This document shows positions 13,901 through 25,900 of a stretch of 64,000 bases of DNA, piece by piece; the first letter of the stretch is position 1; each line of letters opens with the position of its first letter. Both the position numbers and the translations under genes were made by a program. The notes below the pieces were generated by a model, which saw only the letters and a program-made list of their open reading frames with translations, ran no database searches and was not told the origin of the DNA. The DNA comes from Aquila chrysaetos chrysaetos (taxonomy: Eukaryota; Chordata; Aves; Accipitriformes; Accipitridae), in the NCBI RefSeq assembly GCF_900496995.4, contig NC_044005.1, forward strand, positions 19,907,363 to 19,971,362, read 5' to 3'.

Positions 13901-16900
13901 GACAGTGTTTAGATTGGAAAGTGCAGTTCTTGAAAATAGGAAAATGCTAGATTTACAGCTGATCACACATTCTGCCCTCTTACAGAAGCGTTATGACTCA
14001 GTCTTGAATTACTTGTTTCCGTACTGTTCTCACAGTTCACTTTCTCACTTGGAGCAAAGAATAAATCCATGAGGAGCAGAATTAGATTTTGCAGTTACTG
14101 TAAGCCCTGCATGTTCTGATATGTTGATGCTTGATTTTTCTTAGAGTAAATTTTATTGTTAATATTAGTATTAACAGTCACATCTCAATGCCCAAGCCAA
14201 GGTTTGGTACGCAGCAGAAGCATATAATAGGAGAGACACGGTCTTAGAGCTAAGTATACGCAAAGCAGGGGAGAAATTGATGAATCTAAAGATGACAGAT
14301 TGCATACAAGCAGTGACAAAGTCAGGACTAGAACCCTGGACTTCTGATTCACTGGAAAGTGCCCTGAAGTTGTTGGCCACCCTGAAACCTGAGAGATGAA
14401 AGGCCTTACTGATCTTTTCCTCTTGTCCTCAGTCCAGTCGTATTTACGTCCAACTGTAACATTTTGATTTGACCATAGGTATGTGATCGTCGGAATTACA
14501 TTCCATTAGCCAAATTCTTCATCATCCCATGGAAGACAGGGAGAAGGGGAGATTTGGTTTCTGAAAGCCATGTCTTGGGCACTTTGGATCCTTATCCTTG
14601 AAGGATCTGTATAGGACATTAGGCACAAAAGTTTTGGGCTTTCTTTAAAGCCTTTTAAAAACAGTCTTTATATTCATGAGAAGAGCTGATGACAGTCCTG
14701 CTGTGCCACAGGCATAATTGAAGTACTCAGTTGTTCCTGCTGATCCTTAAGCAGCATCTGTCAGTCTTCAGATACAGAAGTTGCACCCAGATAAGTGATT
14801 GTAGGGTCTGGAAGACCTAAGTTGAGCCAGGTAGTGTCTGTACAACAGCAAAAATGATTTTTCTATGTTTTGTTTTGGTTGTCCCTGCCCAAAACAACAG
14901 GTGGAATTCTTTGAACCCTTTTGGGATAGCGGAGAACCACGAATTGGAGAAAAAGGAGCAAGAGGCTGGAAGGCATGGATGCATCAACAAGAAAAGGGTG
15001 GCTGGATTGCTCTTAAGCCTGGTACGCCTATGTCAATGTGTGTAGTTGTATGCCCATGTGTTCTTCTAAACATTTTGATTAGAATGATACAAACTGTTTC
15101 TCTTCATGTTTTTGCATGCAAGTTTTAGAAAATATTTACCAAGATTAAGATAAAGTATTTCACACTTCACAGGAGAAGCATGTGTTGAGTGTTCAGTGTA
15201 CAATATTGTTTATGGAATCTTGTTGTCCTTCCTAGGGATGAGAATTAAGGGAGAGGATGGCATATCCTCCACCCTGTGCTGAAAAGGCTAAAGGTGTGAG
15301 TACTTGGTTGAGACCCATGCCTATCTAAAGTGGAAGGAAGCTACTTCCCTTAAGACCCTTTCATCACATTGGTAGACCAGGTGGTATTATAGTATTAGAT
15401 GACAGTTGCCTCAAGGATTCCTCGCTTAATGATTGTATTTCTAGAATCAAACTTCACTCTCTTACAGCAAATATATAGTAGAAATAGGAGGAAAACCTTT
15501 CCTTTCTCTTCATGATGTAGAAAATTGAAGGAATTGCATCTTCACTTGGCTGGAGTGCTTCTGGGTGAGCAGGGATGTAGAGAATGCCTCCCTGCTGCTT
15601 AGTCCACTTGGCTTCTGGTCTACAGTGCTTCTGTTAATATCAAGGACTGTTTCTCAAACAGATATATCTTGAAGGGAAGCAGGGGGTTGGAATGTATCTG
15701 ACCAAAGATGAGCTGTCTCTGCTTTTGCTGTTCCTGCTGCTGTAGCAACTCTAATGAAGCAAGTTTGGTTCTGCTTTTAGTAAAGACAGAAAAATGATCC
15801 TGCACTTCCCTTGTCCCTGGATTAAGATGGAATTTCCTTGCCCCTTAACTGATGTCAGCAGTTCCACTGCTGATGGCTATAGACATTTTGCCCACAAATT
15901 GAGAAGACTCAGTATAGAGAGAGGACCACTGCCAGTCTTGGGCAGGTCCAGCATATATCAGTGCTTTTCCCCATGTGCGTCAAGCCCGAAAGTGCAATCT
16001 ATGATTCAGTGTAATCTCTAAAATGGTCAATTTTTTTCAAACTTTGGTTAGATCGTGGAAATGTTGTCATTTTTTGTGAGTTGCTGACTAAAGGAGAGGC
16101 TACAGGTCACAAAAAATATAGAGAGAGTAAAAATCTTGCCACTGCCTGTTTGTTTTACCTGAAATTTAAAAATTGGGAGTGGGAGTGTTTCACCTAGTTA
16201 ATGGCAAATGTCAGGATCAAGAATTTGGAGGTGGCATAGAAATGGCCTGATTTTTGTACTAATAAAAAAAATAGTGCAGGTAACCTTAAATTTTGAGGAC
16301 TTTTTTCCTCAACAAGAAACAAAAAAGTATTTGAAAAATCTATACCAGCTTTCCCTTAGTCTACAGGTGCTCATAGTTTCAGCACAGAATTAATATATTT
16401 CTGACACAGGAAAAATACACTAATTGTATCTAATAGTCCAGAAAGATCATCATAAAAGTGGGATGTGGTTAAGTGCTTCCTTTTGTGTGTGTTTAACTAT
16501 GTTGGTTGTTTCAATTGCACATTAATTAAAATGTTGAAAATATCAGGTATTTTAAAGCAACATTGCCAAGCTTGGTTTGTGATGTTTAACATTATTTTAC
16601 TCACAGTGGTTTTCTCAAAGTGTTTTATGCACATGAGTAATACATAGAGCACATATGAGATTGTATGTCTGGGTATGAAGTGAAGAACCTAAGTTGCACA
16701 AAAAGATGACTGACTCTTGGCTGTTGCTTGCAAACTGCTGTTGATAAAAGTGGTCCACAGCCTGTCAGTGTTTTCTTTTCTCCTCTGTGAGGAAGTTTGA
16801 GTGCTGATACCGATTCACTGGTTCAAAAAGTTTGGAAACCTCCTACTCCTACAGAGTTGGTGTCAAAACCCAGAACTGTGATGTGGAAATTTTCAGCTGT

Positions 16901-19900
16901 CTTGTGTTTGTCTTATTAACACTGTTTGTTTACATTTTTAAAGTAGTTAAATTATATATCAAGTCTGGCCTTTAGATTTGGTGGATTAGTTTTTCTTTTA
17001 TAATTTTGTGTGTGTGTATGTCTTGATTTGGTTTTAGATGATGATGATGATGAAGAGATAGATGAGGATCAAGAAATAAAGGATAAAAGTCTCCCCAAGT
17101 GGCATATTTGGTTGGATATTGAATATTCTCGTGAAGCAAGGCATTGGTTACCTTGGAGGCCAGACAAAACCAAAAAGGAAACTGAAGAAGATTGTGAGGA
17201 TCCAGAAAGACAGGTCACTGTGATATAATAAAACAAGGGGAGATGATAAGGCGAATTATCCTTTCATTTGAATTTATTACCAATGGATATTTTAGAGAAG
17301 TAGTTCTTTTCTTCGTTTGGAAAAAGTTCTTTTCTTCGTTTGGAAAAAGTTCTTTTCTTCGTTTGGAAAAAATTCTTTTCTTCGTTTGGAATTCAAAATT
17401 TCCCTGAGGTTTCATGTGGAGACTTCTGAAATCCATGGGAAGCTCATGGTAAACTTTGGAAAGTGCTGTAGGCAAATAGTCTGTCTGCTGTTCTGTGATT
17501 TCTCTCATCCGTATGTGGAAATGTCACAGAAATCTGTGTTTAAGAAGATATATGCATTAAATAAACAAAGGTTTTGTTGCCTTCAAGTCAGATAGTTGGA
17601 TTTATTTAACTTTTTTTTTTTCCTTTTTGGGAGATAGTTCAAGCCAGACATTGATTTTCAAATAAAAATCTGTTAAATGGCCTAAGCAATAATATCTTTC
17701 AGACCTTTAGTGTGTAAGTTTTCTGTGGAGGTCTTTGATACTTAAGGGCAAAGAAATCTCTTGATAGCAGATTTACAGTCTGACTGGAAGAACACATTGC
17801 TTGTTTAACTTGTCTGTTTTTAATTTGAATGACATTCTGTTACCATTTAATAGTAATTATAAATCTTTATTGACTTGAATTACAGGTTTGCTATTTTTAT
17901 TTGATTGCATAAATTAATGGATTTTGTTTTAATTTGGATTTTTTTTAGGTATTATTTGATGATCTTGGACCATCTTTAATCCAGCTTTCTAATCCAGATC
18001 TTCAACGTCAACTACTGTACTCATTTTTGCAATTCCTGGGAGTTCCATGTACAAGTAAACTCTTTCCTTCCAACCTCTATATTGCCATGGATGAAAATAA
18101 CATCTTTGAGAGTGTGCTTTCTGATGAAAAGCCACTGACTTCTGTTAGTTTTCCACTTTCTGGATTCAACTGTATTGGTCATATGGACACGATGCTACGA
18201 GGGAGACATCACATAGGCCACTATAAAGAAGGAGAGGAGTTCATACAGAATGTTTTTCATGTTCTATTCCTGCTATTTTCAGGAAAGGAAAAATCTAACC
18301 TGTCCATTTGTTGGTTACAGTATGAAATATCTAAGGTAATGAGGAATCTGCATATAATCACATTTGTGATGAGTGGCTTTCTTGTGGATTAATATTTATA
18401 TGGAATTAAAATAAATATTCCTTTTCTTCAGTACATGTTACACAGTGGCATACATGTGACAAAATCTTTTTTGCAATTTTGGATAAATGTTATTATATGA
18501 TACATTGTATGCTAGGAATGGATGCAAGTAATTTTTTTACAAGGCAAAGTGAGTCAGCCAAGTGCTTTTACCAAACTATTCTAAGTGGGTAATCCCCAAT
18601 ACCATGATAAGAGCACCTTATCAAGAAACTTACTACTTCCTATACAAGTTACATTTGTAGTGTTATTGAAGGAAATAACACCTTTTCACTTGACTATGGA
18701 TTTATTTAAGTAAAAATGCTCTAATAGATGCCCACAGAAGGTTGAGAGTCCAGGTTGTCTTCCTAATGCTTCAGAAAGTTTAGTATTGTGTTTCCTTATG
18801 GAGAAGTTCACTGTCTCTTACCCAAATACTACCTGACCAGAAGATCTGTAATCTTCCTATCCAGTCTCCAGATCTGTCTGTCAGCACATTCCCCACTGTG
18901 AAAAGCTACTTGGAGGTTTAATTGTGCTAGTCATAAGCTGTATCTGGCCAGACAGGATCATTTATTTTCCTTTTCTCAACTATTACAGGTTAGCAGCTCT
19001 TTATTTGAGCAGTTGGCCTTTTAAAAGAGTGAAATTTGATATTACTTAATGGCAGTGGCAGGAGTAAGAATGATAAGCCTGTGTAATTTGGCTATGTTGG
19101 AGGGAGCTGACAACAGGCAGTTGTGACAAATTACAGTACTCAGTAGCAACAGATCTGGCTGGTGGTGAAATATGCAACAATATGAAAACAAACACAGTAA
19201 TGAAATTAAAAAATGCTGTGAGTTGTGGTTTTTTTCCTTTCTTCTCCCACCCCTCAAAATTTGTTCTGTTTATTCTCCCCTGCAGGTAGTTCAGTGTCTC
19301 CAAGCAAAAAATAAGAAGAAGCTGAAAGCACAAGGGAGGAAGAGTAAAAAGTTGGCCAAGAATCTCCTTAAAGAACCTGACAACCGAAACCACCTATCTC
19401 TCTGGAAACTGTATGCCTACCTAGAATGGCTGCTTGGCAACATTGATGATGCCAGGAAGGTATTCGACACAGCTCTTTGCATGGCAGGGACAGGAGGGTG
19501 CAAGAGTCCCCAGCTCTGCAGCCTCAGTCTGCTTTATGCTCAGCTGGAAGCGGAACTACTGGAAAGTACAGAAGGAGCCGTTATATCACGTGCTGTTCAT
19601 ATATTGACCAAACTGGCTGAAAGTGGACCATATGTGCCCTATAGTGGACAAGTGTTATCTGTGAATGTCTTGAAAGCTCGTAAAACATATGAGCATGTAC
19701 TGCAAGATTATTTAAGTAAAACACCAGTTTCTGATCAGGATCAGGTCAGTGATGCTAATCAGCTGGTTAACTTGGTTGGTTGTTATGCACTGTTCCAGTA
19801 TTTGACTGTTGGGATTGATGCTGCAGTATTAATATATGCACAGACTTCAGAAAAACTTGAAGCTCCTGGTCCACAGAAATGTGAAAATACTGGAGAGAAT

Positions 19901-22900
19901 TTTGGCATTCAAAATTTTCCCACTGCTCTTGAAGCTATCACACTGCTGCATACGAATTTACTCAGATTCCACATGAAAATTAGTGTTTATCCTTTGAATC
20001 CTCTGCGAGAGGCACTAACGGAGGCTCTGAAACGGTATCCTAGCAACCAGTCTCTTTGGAGGTCATACATCCACATCCAAAGGAAGTCTCACAGTGCTAG
20101 CAAAGCACGAAGGTTTTTTGATGGTGTCACAAGGTCTGCTAACTCACTAGAGCCATGGCTGTTTGCAATCCAAGCAGAGCAGCTGAGAAAAAAACTCACT
20201 GAGAATGTCCAGAGGTAATACCTTGCAGCTCCTTATGATTATGCTTTTTTTGATCTGTCTCATCACTTAGCAGAGGAGAGAAAATGCTATCATAGTTCTC
20301 ATTTTGCAGATAAAGAAGCTGTAGCTAGGGAAGGTTGGTTGTTCAAGACTGAAGAGTGAGTCAGTGGCAGAATCTTGAATAGCATTGAAGACCTAGGTGA
20401 TAGTCTCCTGTCCTTTCTGCTGGATCAGATTGTGTGTTGCTTTGTGTTTGATTACTTGCTACTGACATCAAAATGGTATGCATTTCTTTAAGTAATTTTT
20501 AAATAACTATGAGCCTGCTTAGATGGCCAAGGTAGACCCTGTGAGCTTAGAAACTGCTGCATTTTAATACTACAGCAATAAGGAGTGTAATATGGAGCTA
20601 CACTGCAGTTTCTGACTGAGCTCACTGCCCTACTTTACTCCTGGATCACAGAATACAGTTGTGGCAGATCTGTTTCCATAGTGAGTACTTGAGAGTTTAG
20701 TTTTCATATGGGGTTGTTGCTAGGTAGAAGACGCTGGAAACTTCCTGAATTTGCAGTGTGGTCTGGACTCATACTTTTTGCTACTGGGAAAGGAGGAAGG
20801 GGTAGGAGATCTGGGGAATAGAGGTATGTGTTCATTCTTAAAGCTTAGTCTCTAACTGTTGTCTACCCATGGCTTGGAGCTACCTATCCACTGCTACCTA
20901 CGTATCTCTAATAACATTGGCAGCTAGGTTCTTTGTGTCTGCACATAGCAACAGAAATTTCCAGGGAAACGTTATCTGGAAGCTTTACATAGCTGTAAGC
21001 TTACAATATTCACACTTGATGAAATTAAAGAATTATCAGTATGCTTTAAAATGATGGTGTGTCCACTGCTTTGATTGCCACAGTCTGGCAACAGGCATGC
21101 ATACATGATAGCGACATTCCTGAGCTGTCAGTGTATGTCATCCTAAATTGTAGGAAGAATTCTACAGCCCCAAAATGTAAAGGAGGATTGTAAATTGATT
21201 TACTGTTAATTACAGACTGGCACTATGATAGGTTGTCATTGTAGTTACTGGAAACTGATGTTAAAATTCCAGAATGATGATTTTCTCTGTGACATTTAGT
21301 TCCCTTCCGGATTGTTCTCAGCTAGCATAGCCTTTCCCGTAGTTTATATTTGTATAGGGACAAGTTGGATGTTGCAAGAGCAGAGCTGAACTACTGCAAC
21401 AGAGAGATAAATGACCTGTCAGTCATGCATAAAAACTAATGTTTTATGATGTTGTGACAAACTAAGAAAATGTCTGTACTATGTGTGACTATTTCCTATT
21501 CTGTTTTGTATTTCTGCTTGTTTAAGTGCATGGAATTCATTTAAAGAAATGAACATGAAGGGTAAAACAGTAGCATATGTAAGTCAGTGTGAGGTACAAT
21601 GCTCCAAATGTCTGACTCCATGCAGAGTAGATTACATCATTTTCCCTCATGGCAAAGGTTGAGATGAGAGGAAACATGACCTCAAAGACCCTTGAAAAAA
21701 GAGGCAAGTTAGGAGCAAGTGTTAAGGGTGAGTGGAACAGGTTGGCAGGCTAAGAGGGTGCATGCAGACAGAAGTGATGTTGCCATGAGTGCTCCAAGCT
21801 GTTTCTTCAAGCTCAAGCATCAAAAATAAGCCAGTTTGTATCAGCTGTAGGTAGAAATCAATGCTTTGGTGAAAAATATGTACCTGCTTTTGTGTTATGC
21901 CTGGAACTTAGGGGATTTGAATCTCTGGGTGAAAAAGAAAATTATTATTGTAATCATGGTTGAGATCCAGAGCTGTAATCTAGGCCTTGATCCAAGACCA
22001 ATGTATGGTCTTACAAAGGCAATCGGTAAATTTGAACAGGCTTGCCTGGGCATCAGAAGAAGGCTTGCTGACCTAGACTTGAATTTGGTTTGAGCTGCTG
22101 TGCCAAGCTTGGAATGATAAACGATCTTGAATGAAGACTAAGATAAGTGTTTTAAGATCATATGATAGTGGAGTATTGTACTCAAAGAGAAATTACCTCC
22201 TCCAGTTGGGCAGGGTTAATTTTTCAACATGCTAAAATAATTTTTCACAAAAATATCTCATTTGTCTTTTTTGAACTGATTTTCCTATTTAGAAATGTGT
22301 TAATTATATTAGCAAGTGCTAAAAATCTGGTTTATAACATTCAGAGTTTGTAGCATGAAATGCAAAAACCTGGTTATATACAGTGTTATGTGAACAGAGA
22401 CAGTACATTGATCTTTACCCTCTCTTACCTGGATATGGTCCTTTAGCTTGGGTTTAAGGGACTGTGGTTTCTTTTTTCTTCTGTGTTTCAGGGCAGATGT
22501 TGGTGAAATACATTCTACTATTCCTGAAACTGGGTTAACAAATCGGATTGTAGCTCTATTCGAACATGCAGTTCAGAGTGAAAATGGTACCCATTGTCCA
22601 CTGCTGTGGAGAATGTATTTGAACTTTCTGGTAAGAAGAGGAGTATCGGTTCTGGTTTCTTGGTGGTTTTTGTTTTGTTTTGTTTTGCTTTGTTTTGGTT
22701 TTTTACCATATTTGGAATTTCTCATGAACACAGCTACAAGACTGTATAAAAAAAGGAATACTAAATACTGCTATACCTCTATGATTTGCAAGGTGATATA
22801 TTTGAATTGTAATGCTCCTTATTGCTGGGAATATTAAGGAAAATGTAATTCACATGGATTAGAAGGAGTAATAGCTTCTGACAGTGTAGTGTTAATACAG

Positions 22901-25900
22901 ATACAGGCAAGTTATTGTGGCTGCCATCTTATATAGATAAAAAATATGTCATAAGATGTCAATAGATGGATTCCATCCAGTCTTACTCACAACATAAAGG
23001 TATGTGGGCAGGGGAGCAAAATTTAAGAGGAAGCAAATTGTAGGAGCTTAGGATTTTATTATTTTTATGTAAGTAAAATCAGCAAAGATGACTTGTATTT
23101 ATGTTTTAGACCTACTTTAGGGTTCTGTGAGGAAGTTATAAGGACTTTGAAATTTCAGTCAAATCTAGATCCTGATTTTGTATAACTTCACAAAATCACA
23201 AAATGGTTGAGGTTGGAAGGGACCTCTGGAGGTCATCTTGTCCAACTCCAGTGTTAAGCAGGGCCACCTAGAGCCAGTTGTCCATGACAATGTCTAGATA
23301 CCTTTTGAATATATCCAAGGATGGAGACTCTAGAACTCTCCAGGCAACCCATGCCAGTGCTCAGTAACCCTCACAGTGAAAAAAAGTGTTTCCTGATGTT
23401 CTAACAGAGCCTCCTGTGTTTCAGTTTGTGTGCGTTGCTTCTGGTCCTGTCACTGGGCACCACTAAAAAGAGCCTGGCTCCCTCTTCTTTACATCCTTGC
23501 TTCAGGTGTTTATACACATTGATAAGATTTGCCCCAAGCCTTCTCTTCTCTAGGCTAAACAGTCCCTGCTCTCTCAGCCTCTCCTCATAGGAGAGATGCC
23601 CTAGTCCCTTAGTTATCTCAGTGGCCCTTCATTGAACTCTCTCCAGTATGTGCACATCTGTCTTTTACTGGGAAGCCAACAGCTGGGCACAGGACACCAG
23701 GTATGGCCTCACCAGTGCTGAGTAGCGGGGAAGGATCACTTCCCTCAACCTGCTGGCAATGCTTTGCCTAACGGCAGCCCAGAATACCATTAGCGCTTCT
23801 TTGCTGCAAGAGCACATTGCTGGCTCCTGTTCAACTCTGTGTCTACCAGGAACCCCCAGGTCCTTTTCTGCCAAGCTGCTTTTCAGCTGGGTGGCCTCCA
23901 GCATATATTGGTGCATAGGGTTGTTCCTCCACAGGTGCAGGACTTTGCACTTCCCCTTGTTGCTGAGGTTCCTGTCAGCTCATTTCTCCAGCCTGTTGTG
24001 GTCCCTCTGGATGGCAGCACGACCGTCAGGTATATCAGCCACTCCTCTCAGTTTTGTGTCATCTGCAAGCTTGCTGAAGGTATACTCTGCCCCATCAGCC
24101 AGATCATTAACAAAAATGTTAAATGGGATTGGACCCAATATTGACCCCAGAGGTACACTGCTAGTTACTGGCCTCCAACTAGGCTTTGTTCCACTGATCA
24201 CCACCGTCTGGGCCCAGACATTGAGCCGGTTTTCAATCCACCTCACTGTCTGCTCATCCAGTTCTTCCATCAACTGCTTGTCTAGGAGGATCTTATGGGA
24301 GACAGTGTCAAAGGCCTTACTGAAGTCCAGATAGACAGTGTCCACTGCTCTCCCCTCATCCACCAGGCCAGTCATTTCATCATAGCAGTTCATCAAGTTG
24401 GTCAAGCATGACTTTTAGTGAATTCATGCTGGCTAATTCTGATGATTTTCTTTTTGTTTTTGTGCCTGGAAATGGTTTCCAGGATTAGCTGCTTCATCGC
24501 CTTCCCAGGCATCACAGTGAGGCTGACAGGCCTGTAGTTCCCTGGGTCCTCCTCCTTGCCCTTCTCGAAGATAGGAGTTACATTTGACTTTCTTCAGTCT
24601 TTGGGCACGTCTCCCACTTGCTGTGATCAAAGATTGCCAAGAGTGACCTTGCAATGACATCTGCCAGCAAGGTGCAGTCCACATGCAAAATAAATGCATG
24701 GTACGGAAAACATAGCTATAGCTTTTATAACTTGCCTTGAATTTTCACAGTCTCTTTGAAATCTTAAAAGCTGCCTATAAAGGTTATGCTAACTGGCATT
24801 GCAGAATAACACCGGAAAGCAATAATCTTAGTTTCTTCCGTAGTTCACCACGGAAGTACATAAATAAAATCAACTTCTCATAGGCAGTTTTGACATTTTG
24901 GTTCTTTTCATGCTTCTCCAAAGTACAATATGGAAGATGAAAACAGAAAAGAAATGCTTGGAACTCATGTAAGGGCAGTTTCATTCCACGGTATTACTCC
25001 TCTGTTCACATCCTCTGATGTAATAAGTTGTCAGGGGAACAGCAGTTAGCAGGCTGTGAAATACGGGGGAGGCAGGGGAAGGAGAGACTCTTGTGTTTGA
25101 TGAGATCTCTTGTGTGGGACTATTACTGTGACCATTTCTACACAAATACATGCTTGTAAATATTTTATAGAACTTTGTATATAGGAATGTACAATTGAAT
25201 TACCGTTGTTCTTTGCAAACTACTAACGAGACTCCAGTATGCACAAATGCTAAAGTAAAATCACCCAGTATATATTTTAGCACTAATGATTAATTCATGT
25301 AAGATATCTTTTGCACAAGAACAAGAAGGAATATTTATTAGATGCTAATATGATGGAGGAGAATAATACTTTTACAGTAAGAGCTTTGAATAACATTGTT
25401 CAGAGAAGCAAAATCAATTAGAAACATTAAAATTTTCAGATACAGTCATAGAAGAAGAAGTTGTTGTGATTGTCCAGTGTTACCCGAAGTTCCGTAAATC
25501 TCTCTGTTTTCTCTTGTCTAGATGTTGAGTCTTCGGTATTTTGGGAAAAAGCTTCTCACTGTTTAAAAACAAAACTTTTATATAGATTTTAAAACAGACT
25601 ATTTATCTTAAATTCCTATTTACTTTTTACGAAGTCATGCTTGACCAATCTGGTAACCTTCTATGATGAGATGACTAGCTCAGTGGATAAAGGGACAGCA
25701 GTGGATGTTGTTTATCTCAACTTAAGCAAGCCTCTTTTTTTCCACTGCCTCCCATAACATCCTCATAGGCAAGCTGGTGAAATATGGACAGTGGACAGTG
25801 AGGTGGACTGAAATCTGCCTGAACTGTCAGGCTCAAAGGGTTGTAATCATCATTGTGAACTCCTGCTGTAGGCCAGCCACTGGTGCTGTACCCCAGGGAT

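Noticed and set aside
19172-19285. In-frame ATG and open frame upstream of NRDE2 exon 11, possible alternative start
   Set aside because: Family similarity stops exactly at the CCCCTGCAG splice acceptor and the upstream residues look like translated intron.
23980-24405. 141-residue minus-strand ORF with reverse-transcriptase motifs as a host gene
   Set aside because: It is the palm part of a frameshifted, 5'-truncated CR1 element, not a cellular gene.
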